Source of the DNA: Anisakis pegreffii
Lineage: Eukaryota > Nematoda > Chromadorea > Rhabditida > Anisakidae
Assembly: GCA_035041965.1 (NCBI GenBank)
Contig: JAPYMA010000118.1
Location: forward strand, 124,001-188,000
Direction: 5' to 3'
Length of the DNA stretch: 64,000 nt
Shown: one piece after another, positions 51,346 through 63,451 of the stretch
How the letters are laid out: each line of letters opens with the position of its first letter
Numbering within the stretch: the stretch's first letter is position 1
Notes under the pieces: model-generated
What the model saw: only the letters and a program-made list of their open reading frames with translations
What the model was told of the DNA's origin: nothing
Database searches by the model: none
Position numbers and translations under genes: made by a program

Positions 51346-53082
51346 CCAAAAATTTTAAGTTGAATCGGAATGAATTAGAATTTTCATTCCATGTGTATGG
51401 AATGAAATTAGAGGCGATGAAGCATTTATATAATAATTACAATAGTAGCGAGTTGTCGTTACTGATGTGATGTCCGTAACATGAGTAAGAACTGAGACTA
51501 GTAAAATGGTATAGTATAGTATTGTTGTATTATAGTAATAATAATTTCGATAGAGCGCAACACATTGCTTGCTCACACTTTTCGTTCGTTAAACGAAACG
51601 ATAATGTGATGTAAAGTGAGACTGCAGTAGTTGTATTGTTGTTTGCCTACAATCAACTATATGTTAATATTGTTCAGTTACGATTTCGTTATAAAACAGT
51701 TGTATTTTACATTGTTTCAGGTTATTAGTATGAATAAATTGCATAGTACATGTACATACTTCTCATGTGCCTGGATATATTCCATTTGCAATTTAGCATT
51801 CTTTCTGCTACTAATTCTTGCAATATTTTTTTGAGTTTTGCATCACTAGAATTCGTTATAAATTGTTCTGCTTTCAGACTGAAGTTTTTCTTTTCGTTTT
51901 TTTTGCTGCAAATAGTTCAGTCATGAAAAGCTTGCACAAAATCCCATCTGTGTCCAGAGAATTGCCTTTCTTGCTGAGAGCTCAATTTCGGCAAAGCCAG
52001 AGATGCTAGTTGTCAATTTTTTGAAAACGATTTCAGTGTTTTCTTTAAATAGATTTCATACTTTTCTATTGTTAGCGCAGTTTTTGTCGCAAATATCTGA
52101 CTGACGATGTTGAGTGAAATTGAAACTGGAAATATTCCTTTCAGTTTTTATTCTGAAACATCTCTGTTTATAACGAAATGTTGAGCATATCTGACTCTAC
52201 TGTTCTAATCAATGTTTCTCTATTATTTAATTGCTAAACGAATTTATCGTCTCATTTTTTTGATTCCGTTCGAATCACATTACCATTCATTCTACTTGTT
52301 TATTATCTAAATAAGTGAGTAACTTTTGTTAGAATTATGTTATGTCAATAATAATCTGAAAAAAATCTCTCTGACGTTTATTTTTCAAACTTATCTGTAC
52401 TACCACTTTTTTCATTGGAATTGTTCAGCTCCATTATTCTGAAGTGAATGATATTCTCGAAATGAGTGAATATTTCGTTGAAATTGATTATTTGATAAGC
52501 AATTGAGCTTAATTTTCGATTGATTTACTCAGTATAAATAGTAGTCGAAATGATTTTGTGATGTAACAAAAATGTCCCACGTAAATGATCATCGCTTCAT
52601 ATCAAATTCCATTTCTCATCTGTCTCTAATATGTAAATGGCGTTTGGCTTTCTGATTCCATCACTCTTATCATTCCATTACAGTTTTATCAACGGCGCCA
52701 AATCGTCGTGTTGCAGTTTGTATGCCATATTTAAAAATTGTTTTATCGATTATTTTAGAAGTGTTTTTCTTCTTCAAACTCTCATCGTGAATTCGTCGGA
52801 AAACATTATTTTTTCGGGCGTTCCTTCAATATTCTCATGGTACTTTTGGCTGAAAATTTTCGCGTGCTCATTACACAATCAATCCATCGTATCAGTTCAA
52901 AAATGGCACAAAACTTGCTTTCAAGTCATTTAGCACATCCATCCTTTCATAACTCATCAACACTGTGTTTGCCACGTATTTTTTGCTTGTTTTGATGATG
53001 CATTAAAAAGGAGAATATTGTCAGCGTTAACAACTTATTCAAATCGATTCGTTGATATGATATCCATTTTTGTACTTTTAAC

Positions 53083-53263
53083 TAGTAGTGGCATTCGAAC
53101 AAATTTCAGTTCGGCTGAGGTCCAACCGAATTCACATTCTGAGTTTCCGAAATCCAGTATTCCGACTAAACTTCAAAATTCTACGGCTGGAACCTAAATT
53201 TCCGAATTCCGACCGAAAATCGTCAAATTTTACCGACTGAACTTCGGTCCTTTACCACCACTA
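53083..53263. mobile_element. Diverged relative of the 37205 MITE
   Basis: The ends TAGTAGTGGCATTCG and, reversed, TAGTGGTGGTAAAGG resemble those at 37205-37376, and the body repeats words like TTCCGAATTCCGACC. Flanks TTTTAAC and TTCTAAC are similar but not exact, so the target duplication is uncertain. Confidence 0.5.
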
Positions 53264-53956
53264 TTCTAACGGTTAATTTCTCCGTTGACAGAAGTATTAA
53301 TCGCTGAAGAACGACTCTTTTTGAAGTTCATCAGAGTGCTTGTTTTATTCTTTTGGCTTGAAATAATACGACACTCAACTCTTAAAAAACATTAGGTTTC
53401 CTACCAGCAAAGAACGACTCGAGAAAGCTACAGAATCAGTTACCATTTTGAAATCTGCAGATCTGATCGAATGAAATAGTCAATAAATGAATGCTAAAAA
53501 ATTTCAGTGGATTTACGCATTCCAAGAAAAAAATTTCCATCAACAGTCTAGTTTCATTTTGCCGGTGAATGAATTGTATAATGCCATTTCGAGAACATAT
53601 TCTCTAGATTAGCTGCAAGCGGTGTTTAAGAAGGTTGTTGAATAACAAGCTGTCGACATTCAAATATAACTCGCTCTACAAACAGGTTCCTCATGCGTTC
53701 AGTTTACGACATCCATGCTTGTTATTTTTACATACTGCCTGCATTGGAATGGTTAATGTTAAAGTGCTTATTACTCATTAGCTTACATGTTCATTGCTTA
53801 TTTATTGCACAATTAATCGAATGATCCTCTCATTAGCATATAATATATGTTATTCAAAGTAAACGTTTACTTCAATTCGAGAATAGAATACAAGTACGGT
53901 TACGCTTAAAAATGAATTTGCGTAGAAATGAAGTGTAATCGATGTGAAAGGTTTTC

Positions 53957-54043
53957 GTGACCAGACAGTTTGCCTATTAGGCAAAATATCTGTTTAAAAA
54001 CTGTCCTTACGGAAAACGTCTTTAGGCGAACTGTTCGGCTACC
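53957..54043. mobile_element. 87-bp MITE with TTTGCCTATTAGGCAAA word
   Basis: Ends GACCAGACAGTTTGCC and, reversed, AGCCGAACAGTTCGCC match with few changes. The flanks AAAGGTTTTC (53947-53956) and AAAGATTTTC (54044-54053) agree at 9 of 10 positions, a duplication length typical of Mutator-like elements. The inner words match the larger element at 59718-60158. Confidence 0.6.
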
Positions 54044-54211
54044 AAAGATTTTCACAGTTTTCATGGTAATGATATGGTGTGTGCATATTCATGTTACGTA
54101 TGTTAATCTCATAGAATACATCGTCAATCAATAATTTTGCATTTCTTATTTCTACGATAGTTGTGGTGATTGCCATTGTGTTTCTCATTCGTCTGTCGGT
54201 CTCTGCTCACA

Positions 54212-54213
<2 letters not shown>

Positions 54214-54258
<45 letters not shown>
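54214..54258. repeat. (TA)n microsatellite
   Basis: About 22 uninterrupted TA dinucleotides, followed at 54309-54337 by an (AAT)n tract. Low-complexity DNA in the probable csnk-1 intron. Confidence 0.95.
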
Positions 54259-54262
<4 letters not shown>

Positions 54263-54403
54263 CTGAGTGAGTGCGTAGTCATGGTCTGTGGAGGCAAATT
54301 GTAAACTGATAATAACAATAATAATAATAATAATAATGTATCAATAGCAGCAGATGGATTTGGACGTATAAACCGAGAGTATTTGTAAATTATAATATCG
54401 TAT

Positions 54404-54435
54404 GATACAGAACAAATTTACATTTGTTCTGTATC
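54404..54435. repeat. Perfect 14-bp stem-loop
   Basis: GATACAGAACAAAT pairs exactly with ATTTGTTCTGTATC around TTAC. It may be a hairpin in the intron transcript. No other evidence of function. Confidence 0.7.
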
Positions 54436-57400
54436 TTTTGTTGTTGAATTAATCACTCGATTGTGATCATCTTTATCACTGCATTGCGCTGAAATGTTTC
54501 TTTCTCTGTATGAAAAGTGACATTATCTTCTACTGTAATATTGAGTTCATTTTTGTTTCTTTATCAATTAATTGTTCATTATGACCTGAGAAAATACCAC
54601 TTTAATTTTTGAATATTTATCATCAAGGTGACCGTATTTTATTTTTATCAATCTCGTTCGGTGCTAATACGTGTACACCTAAGAAATCCTGATCCTTTAT
54701 CGCAAAAGCTTTTCGAATTATATTCTTCAGAGTGGTTTATAATCTGTTAAATGATAATTCACAGTACAGAATATTCATGCTCAGCATTATTTCTCATCAG
54801 CTGTTTTCCGGCTTATGCATGTATTATCAATCGTGTGTCACTGATTCGATTGGATGACTCATAAAAGCATCCTGAACAATTTGCATAGCAATTATTGCCT
54901 CTCACTCCCTCTTTCCTCATAAAGTTTTTCCTTTTTTCTGGTCAAAATCTTGAAGTTGTGCACTGTAATATGCTATCAGCATGGGATTTTATGCGTCAAG
55001 GTTTTCAATACCGTTTATGTATCGTTATAGATCAAAAACAATGGCTGTTCGTAACTGAGTAATGAGATTTATTCGAACTGGTATTATAATTAAACTTTGA
55101 TTAGTGCATGAAAACGGCACTCAGGCAACAACGGTACTTAATGTTTCTTCACCGTCGTTAAATCTTGATGTAATCTCTCATCTTTATGAAACGAAATTAG
55201 CTACTCGAAATGGACATATCTTTCTCTGAGAAATCATTGTCAGTCTTTTCATTCTCATTCTTAACAACATTTTGAAGTTGTTGCAATAATCACATTCAAC
55301 GTTGATTCATTCTGTATAGATGTTTCAACTCGAACCAAATAACTCAGTGAAGCAGTATGCTTAATTTTCAGAGAAGTGGAATATAGTTCGATAGAATATT
55401 AACAGTAAAATTAAGTAAGTGTCACCATATTTCGTGCCTAATTCCTTCCCATTTTATAAGGGTTACATAAGTGACTTGGAATCGTCGCTTATCATCACTA
55501 ATCATGTGATGAATGTATCATTTTGATCTCACATCACATCATTGAATAATCGTTAGACGTCAATCGAACACGTTCATGAATAGTTGAATTCAGTTCTTAT
55601 CGAAATAAACGTTCTTCATACCATCGATACCTTTTTATCATTAATCAACAGCATTTTCATCTAGAAGCAGCTGCACTTTATAATCTATCAACTGCCTTTT
55701 ATCTCATTCATCTCTCAAAATTGTTACTTGTTTTCATTTTTATCTTATCAATTAACTCGACGCGTTACCTTTACGAATGTTCTTTTATTTTGTCTTCTAC
55801 TTTTTCATGTTTACATTTACAAGGTATGGCATACTTATTGTTAATTTGTTCAATAGAAGGACTCATTGTTCTGGAATATTTATTTTCAATGCATAGTTAC
55901 AGTCTTGAACACTTGAAATGTCAAAAAACCCATTTGAAAGAGACGTCAAATACCTGATAGATTTTTTCTGTTGCTGATTTTTCTTCTACGTAATCCTTTG
56001 TCTGAAACGATTACCCTTAAAAATATTGTTTATGTCAATCAAAAGTACGTTGCGTTGCAAATTTCGATTCCTTTCTGTTCTGGAAAACGTTTCGTTGCAA
56101 CCTCTTAAAAGTTGTCATATCTTTTTCGAACCAATGTGTCTCTCTCAACAAAATCATTTCAGTTTTATCGTTCATTTAGTAAACAAAAGCTTTTTTCAGC
56201 TACTTCACTCGCTTCATATTCATAGAATAGATTGTTCCTGTTAACATCGTTTTATGTGCAATCCCTCAATTCATTCACGTATATCAGTTGCAAGCAAGTA
56301 AGTGGAGAAATTCTGTCAAATAAGGAATGGTTCGTAGAGCAACGGTTTTCATGCTCTCGCTCTCCTTAGCAGATCGTCTCCAACAATGTGGCAGATCGCA
56401 AGTATCCATCTGCATATGACAGCAATGAGCGCCTCCAACAGACTGGTACATGCAACAGATCAGGGAATGGATGCAGTGATTAGGAAGGTTGATGCTAAAA
56501 ATTCATCGGTAAAATGAAAGTAGCATTTTGAAAATATTACTGAGCAACTGTAGGCTGAAGTTTTTTTAAAAGATCAGTCAGCATCAATTTGCCGTTCTCC
56601 TCAGTACCCTCTAACATACTGAAATTCGCTCTCAGGGGGATGCCTTTGCCAGCCTCTATGAGACTTATTGGCATAAGGTCTGCTGATTGTAATTATTATC
56701 GGTATGTATCATTTAAAACTTTACTGTAGAGGTATTTTTATTGATAGATTAAAGATTGCAATCTCAGTTATGTATTGGAATGAAATCGAATGACTAATCA
56801 ACGAGAATTTGAAATGGTATTATGTTTGGAGCAGTCAAAAATGTGTTTTTAATTGATAATCTCAAAAAGAGTTTAACATTCTTAAATTGAAATTCGTTCG
56901 TTTCAAACGTTAATCATTATCAGCACCATCGTGTGCTTTCCTCCACAACAAAGAAATTATTCAAGTAAATTTCTGATTTTTCACTACGAACAGCCGTGCA
57001 CAATTATCAGTCGATCATTTGTTCATTATTGAACTTCATTCACTCATATCACTTTCGGGTATCTCTAAATAGTGAAATTTGATGCAATTAGCAGTGATTT
57101 GGATTTGTGAGCTGATTCATCATTGAAATCTATTGATAAAATAAACTAAATTTGTACGTATTTCATTCGATAAATTAATCAATGCATCCATCCGTCTATT
57201 CTACGATTCATCAATTATTCACTCAGCAACAATCAAAGGAATCATTCCAACGATGTACACATCTATTCCCATAAATGTTCTCTTGCTTAGTCATCTTACG
57301 TTTGATATTATGGGTGTGTGTGTGTATGTACAAGATGCAAGACAAGAATGAATCAAAGGAAGCTAGCTTGCTTGTTTTTCACTCATTCCAAACAAAATAT

Positions 57401-58317
57401 TTTGGCTTTCAATATGATCATTAGAGCGTTCGCAATTGATCTTTTATTATCAGTACTCGTTTGAATGTTAGAAATGATCACTTCGTGTTCCAGTTTAAAC
57501 ACAATCTCTTTAATGGCCATAACCAAATATATACATGGCCTATTTTTAGTGCTACTAAACCAGCATTATCATTTATGATTGTTCGAACACAACTTAAACT
57601 TTTGAAATTTACTTTTGCGTTTTTGTCAGTGATCGTTACAACTCATCGCTGTTCAACATTATCGTACGTATTCACCCACTTCTTTGTCGTCGAATTTTCC
57701 AGTTGATTGATTGTTTTTCCCTGTCTATTTGAAAATTTCGCTATGAAGTTAACTTTCCAAACGAATTTGATTCGAAGTCAGCATACAAAGTAAAACACAA
57801 GAAATGTTTTAGAAATTGTATTTACCGATGAAGTTAGAAAAAAGCATTTCGAAATGTATGGTAGAATAACAAACGCTTTATTTAAAAACTACGACGTATT
57901 TGGCTGAGAATAAGCGGTTAAGTTCGATCACTTATTGTTTACCTGATACAATGTGGTTGTTTAAAACTCGCGAAAAAAAAACATTCCCAAACGATTCATT
58001 CATTTTGTTACGTGTAATATCTTATCCATGTAAATATCATTTTTTTCAGTTCTTTTCTCAACTGTGAAGTTTTACATGAGAAGAATGTTGAACCGTTAGC
58101 AAACGGATGATTTTAGATAAATAATGATATTCTAAAAGGATGTATTACTCATTAATGGGAATAGATAGTATTATTGTTGAGCTTTCATTAAAATATGTAG
58201 CCATCTTGTGAACAAACGTTTTTTATAAATTAATTCTGCTTTTTTTGAATTATGATGCGGAATGAGATATATTTTCGTTGTTAGTTCAGTGTTTTATCGT
58301 TAATAGTTGGTCGATTG
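54436..58317. other. Noncoding stretch within the probable csnk-1 intron
   Basis: AT-rich with only short, unrecognised open frames and a GTGTGTGTGTGT run near 57313. I see no gene, repeat array or transposon end here. Confidence 0.5.
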
Positions 58318-58714
58318 TCAGTCAGTTTGATCGGTCACTTGAAGAAATATACGTCGTAGCTTTCGCGAAACGACTTCCTTCCGCAACGTCATTTCGGAAT
58401 GCTGTTTGACTTCATTGTGTGAATAGGACTTCTTAAAGATTTTTTTCAATATATTGCTGAACATTGGTTTCCAATTCAATTGTTTTGGCGAATCATTTTC
58501 TTTTATCACTTTTTAACTGGTGAAACCGCTAAGCGAACAAAATTGCACGAGAAACGCGCGCATATTCCAATTGCTTATTCAGTGAAGACTTTAAAGCGTT
58601 TTCGATCAAATGTTTCTGTCTTTTTACGAGTTCGATTTTGATACGTTCAGCTGAAAGCTTTTCCCAATTGAACTGGCTTCGTCCAAAATATGACGACCTA
58701 ATAGGGTACTTCAT
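58318..58714 (-). other. Two adjacent unassigned minus-strand open frames
   Basis: The first starts at ATG 58714 and has 61 codons (MKYPIRSSYFGRSQF..., then a helical Lys/Glu-rich stretch) to 58529. The second runs 58509-58318, Lys-rich (ILKKIFKKSYSHNEVKQHSE). A join across about 40 nt is conceivable but very short for an intron. The composition is more protein-like than that of most chance frames here. No family recognised. Confidence 0.25.
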
Positions 58715-59345
58715 TACTATGTCACCACTCAATAAATTAATAAAGCACTAATTTTCTTTCAAACGAACTGCGTTGAGAAACGTCTGAAGTGGGTATTGTT
58801 TAAGGAAACCAACTTGTAAAAAATTCTCTTCATTCGATCGTTCAGTGTGGATGCCTACAAATTTTATCATCATATCATTGACTCATAATTTCTTCCCTTT
58901 TATGTCAGTTGTATCTAGCAATTCCACAAAAATATCAAGTGGCTTAATATTTATTAATATTCATCAATGTTACTTTTCTTTTCTTCATTAAAACTGATTA
59001 TAAACTGGTATTATAATTATATTAAGTTTAAGCATTTCAAGTTTTTGTAAATTATTTGAATGAATTACTGAAATGAGTGTGATAATAGAGTAGATATTGG
59101 ATGTGTTCTGTTGCTTTATATAGATCAAACACTTTTGGTTGATGCAGTTTCGTTTTTTGATGATGTTTCACGAGTAGGTGTGATGTGTTGTGCTTCCATT
59201 GCAATCAGATACAAACCGAACCACTCAGCTTTGTTCTTGTAACGCTAGATAAACGTGTTGATAAATTCGCTTTCGTATTCGTTGTTGGTGTTGATGTTTA
59301 TTTATTATTCGTATTTTCATTATTATTCGTATTTTCAAAATTTAG

Positions 59346-59446
59346 ACGGGTGTCGACGCAGCGGTCGTCGAACAAACTATTGGGTGCCGCAGGACCATCG
59401 TTGGGCGGCGGCCAACATATCGCCCAGATTCTACACGGTCTTCAAG
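59346..59446 (+). CDS. csnk-1: Possible second coding exon of the long csnk-1 form
   Basis: A GC-rich segment after an ATTTAG acceptor reads STQRSSNKLLGAAGPSLGGG then QHIAQILHGLQ in the frame set by the exon ending at 50101. It ends with phase 1 at AAG/GTCCGT (or at 59437), which fits the GTTTAG acceptor before 60313. The GC content falls right after 59446, supporting an exon end there. Ser/Gly/Arg-rich, no known domain. Confidence 0.45.
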
Positions 59447-59717
59447 GTCCGTTTTACAATTTGCAAGTCACTCGATCTCATCTGTTACATCTTCAATTTA
59501 CACATTATTTGTCGAGGAACCAATCAGCCAGTGCAAATTCGATCTGTAAGCAGCAAATTTTGATATAACATTGCGCTCGGGACGAATATGCGAGATATAA
59601 ATGCTATTGTGTTTGAATGATGCTTTCGAAGATGAAGCTTTTGATTGTTGTTTAAAACTGTTGCCGGTATCAAATAGGTTTGTTCATAATGAGTTTCTCG
59701 AAACTTATTAAAAAACT

Positions 59718-60158
59718 GCTATCTGGACAATCTGCCTAAAGACGTTCAACCTAGTAACAGAAACATTTTGCCTAATAGGCATTTTGCATAACGGACGGTT
59801 TGCCTATTGGGACATCCAAATATAGTTCCGTGAAGGAGACTGCTGAAGCAAGCTGTCCATCATCGGTGATAAACATAAACTAGACGCGTTGTTTCTTCTT
59901 GATAACTTCATTGGTCAAAATTTTATTTTGATTGAAGCCAACAAAATCACCAACGTTGATATGTACACGTGTTCTAATAATAGCCACGAGATGACCATCC
60001 CCAGCATGTTCTGAACGGGTGCGTCTAACAGTCTCGCACGCGCTCTAGGCAAAATGACATTAGGCAAAATTCGTATTAGGCAAACTTTGATAGGCAAAAT
60101 GTCCATTAGGTAAAACTGTCGTTAGGCAAAGCGTCTTTAGGCAGATTATCCGGTAACG
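59718..60158. mobile_element. MITE with TTAGGCAAA ladder, Mutator-like
   Basis: Inverted ends share GGACAATCTGCCTAAAGACG-like sequence (19 of 20). The flanks TTAAAAAACT (59708-59717) and TTAAAAACT (60159-60167) look like a 9-10 bp duplication. The right part, about 60047-60145, repeats TTAGGCAAA-type words about seven times at spacings near 15 bp. It lies between the second and third exons of the long csnk-1 model. Confidence 0.7.
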
Positions 60159-60338
60159 TTAAAAACTAGCACAAACGAGTGATTTCAGTTGAAGAAATAG
60201 TTTTGTTTTGAAAAAATTTGACTCTAGATTGGAAACATAAAATAGTTTTCTCTTTTATCGTCCAATTTTAATGTTGTCAGCGTTCGTAAGGGTCAATTGT
60301 TGCTGAGTTTAGGGTGCAGCAGTCAAGTACAGACAAAC

Positions 60339-63300
60339 ATGACGAACGTGCGAGGGCCGAGTTCATCTGCTTCTGCCTCAACGACAACTTCAACTGGCGT
60401 TCTTATGGTCGGCCCAAATTTCAAGGTATGATTCTTGCTTCATCTCACTCTTTTTTTTGTGGAGTTCTCATGTGGAAGTATCAATTTGTTTTTGATCAGT
60501 TTAGTAATTCAGTTGCCGCATCTTTTTTCTTCATTTTTCGTTTGTTAAAGTGATTTGTAATTTAGTTGTCGTTAAGTTTCATATTGAAAAGATTTTTTTC
60601 TTACTAATTGACTCTTTCAGGTTGGGAAAAAGATCGGATGTGGTAATTTTGGAGAGTTGAGATTGGGGAAAAATCTCTATAACAATGAGCATGTAGCCAT
60701 AAAGTTGGAGCCTATGAAGAGCAAAGCACCGCAGTTGCATTTAGAATATCGTTTTTACAAACTTCTCGGACAAAATGGTATGCATGATGTTGACACGACT
60801 GTTGTTCAGTTAATTTCTTGTAGTGGAATAATTTGCTTCGAAGGTTTCCCATAACATTCCATTCTTTAACAATCCCAATTCAAAATTTCAAGTTGAAACC
60901 GCCTTTGCGTCTATTTTTTGTTTGTTAACAAAAGTCGCGATGGATAATGATTAAATTTACACGGTTTATCATGATGATTGTTTCAGAGGGTCTACCTCAA
61001 GTACACTATTTTGGGCCATGTGGTAAATATAATGCATTGGTTATGGAATTATTAGGTCATTCATTAGAAGATCTGTTTGACATTTGCGATCGCAAGTTTT
61101 CGCTTAAAACTGTCTCAATGATTGCGATGCAGCTAGTTAGTTATACGTTTCGAAACTTTGTTGCAAAGTTCTTTGATTATCAATTATCGATAAAATTTTG
61201 GATGAAAAGTTTCGCTGACGATAAGATGTCGGCCATATGGTACGGAAGGGAGTCGATCAATCGCTCGAAAACGTTTTGAGATATAGAAAGCTGATCAGAA
61301 TAATATCGCAGTTTTAAAGTGATCTATAAACTAACGTAGAATGGTGATGGGAATGAAATACGAATTAATTTAGATGAGGCGGATAGAATATGTTCATTCA
61401 AAGCATCTGATTTATCGAGATGTGAAGCCTGAAAATTTCTTGATAGGACGGCACTCAACCCGTAAACAACATATTTTACACATAATCGATTTTGGACTCG
61501 CCAAAGAGTACATCGATTGCGATACTGGTTTGTCTTCCTTTTGCTTCAATTTGCCAAGCTTGTGGTCCTTTCCGTATCTTTAAAGATGCAATTGTGAAAT
61601 ACGACTATTAGATCGTAGTGGATTTATGTGGACAAAATTAACAATATAACTGAGTTTCTATGAAGAGAGACAATACTTTTAGAAGTGAACGGAAAGGAAT
61701 ACATAAAAATCTATGCTGTCACAATTGTGGTATGATTGTCGTGAACACACTTCTCGTGAAATTTACAGAACGATCATGATAAAATTATGTTTCACATACT
61801 GAAGTATTCAGAGGTTGATTTGCAGGCAAACATATTGCTTATCGTGAACACAAGTCGTTAACGGGTACAGCCAGGTATATGTCAATCAATACACACCTTG
61901 GTAAAGAGCAGAGTAGGAGAGATGACCTCGAGGCCCTCGGTCATATGTTTATGTATTTTCTTCGTGGCTCGTTGCCTTGGCAAGGTCTTAAAGCGGATAC
62001 ACTCAAAGAACGCTACCAAAAAATCGGCGATACTAAAAGGGCGACACCGGTTCAGGTCCTCTGTGAAGGATTTCCTGGCAAGTTTACATTGTGTTTTTCT
62101 GCTTCACTTAGTCGACTTTTCAATTTTGCTTTTGTTGATGAACGGTGCAATTTTTCTGGATTGTGTCTTGCAGTTAGGAGTCGTTTAAGTAAACTAAATT
62201 TTAATGAAAAATTCACGTTGATTACACTCCCAACGTCCTGGGAGACAAGATCAATTAGCTGGTCTCCACGTTTAAGTCAAACGCAAGCCAGAATCATTGC
62301 TATTGTTCTTTTTTTTTCGTTTCATGAGCTTTCAATTAAATATCTGTGTTCTGTGAGTACCTCACCATCAATTGATTATTAATTTTATCGAAGTAGTATT
62401 TCAAAATTACGTTGAAGAATAGTTTCAACACGAATATCCATCAGCATTCGGTTGTTTTCAGAAGAATTTGCTCAATATCTACGATATGCGCGACAATTGG
62501 ATTTTTTCGAGACGCCTGATTATGAGTACTGCTATAATCTATTCAAATCTGTACTAGATCGACTTGGTTTCACGTATGATTACGAATTCGATTGGACACC
62601 AAAACTCAATCAAGTGGTTTGCTCTTTCTCAAAAATTATACTGAATAGTTGCAATTCATTGAATAGTTTTTTGCATTCAACTCTTTTGGTGTAGTTATTC
62701 AATACTGTCCGAAGATTCACTATACACTCCGTTTGTTTTCGTCATGTTCACTATTCTTCTTTCGTAACTTAATAAATGTATTACAGTCAACACCATCTGG
62801 TTCGTTACATGCCGGTGATGGCGCACATAAAGGAGATACAAAAAGAGGTGGTATGGCGAAGGGTCGTGAGGACGCGTTGAAACCTTCCAATCCTGGTACT
62901 GGTGGACAACCAGCTGGTGGTGGATTTGGTTCTACTCAAGTCAGTTATTATTATTATTATTATTATTATCACCTCTTTATTATTTATGTTTTCATGGCTG
63001 CATTGTTGAATTGTCTCATAAGATCACTTACCGTTTCCGTTTACTGCGTAATGAGTTGCTGTTTTATTCAATTATTATCGATGAACGCTAGCAATTTCTT
63101 GTAAGAAATTTGTTTGTGATTCGCACAAAAAGCGACATAACTTATTGATGGTTTATATGCAGTTGTTTAGTGGAGAATCAATTAATTAATGAGTAAATGA
63201 TTCGATTTGAGGTGATAAATTCAAATACGGGAGATATGGTTGAGGATCCCGGCGGTCGTTCACAGCAACCAATTGCTCACGCTGAAGATAATAGCGAAGT

Positions 63301-63451
63301 GAAGTAAGTGTGTTGTTTTAGCAAATGACACGGTGGTCGATATCGTTCTGATAGTGGCTGTTATGTGATAAGTAAGTTGTTGTTAAGAGATGCATCTTTC
63401 AGGTGCTGTTGCTTCCGTCGTCGAAGGCGAAAGGTACCACAGCAAAAATGA
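60339..63451 (+). CDS. csnk-1: Casein kinase I gamma
   Basis: Nine core coding exons: 60339-60425, 60621-60777, 60987-61135, 61374-61527, 61826-62077, 62462-62613, 62787-62939, 63212-63303, 63403-63451 (1245 nt, 414 aa, close to the roughly 420 of vertebrate CK1-gamma). The kinase domain spans about 30-300 with [41 protein letters not shown] and [18 protein letters not shown], all catalytic residues intact. A Gly/Ser/Lys-rich linker follows. The protein ends [16 protein letters not shown], matching the CK1-gamma tail whose cysteines are palmitoylated for plasma-membrane anchoring. Role by family: membrane-bound Ser/Thr kinase; in animals it phosphorylates LRP6 in Wnt signalling, and C. elegans csnk-1 acts in embryonic spindle positioning. 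The intron 62078-62461 is GC-AG. ATG 60339 is the first in-frame Met of this exon; a longer N-terminus from upstream exons is possible, in which case the exon begins at 60313 and the protein has about 478 aa. Confidence 0.95.
62946..62970. repeat. (TTA)n microsatellite next to a splice donor
   Basis: The (TTA)n run starts six bases after the donor at 62940-62941 of a csnk-1 intron. Expansion could affect splicing of that exon, but there is no evidence that it does. Confidence 0.9.

Noticed and set aside
52637..52933. Possible pogo/mariner-type transposase piece on the minus strand (FSDEF and TATRRFGAVDKTV)
   Set aside because: The two suggestive motifs are in different frames and in the wrong order for a transposase, and no inverted ends were found.
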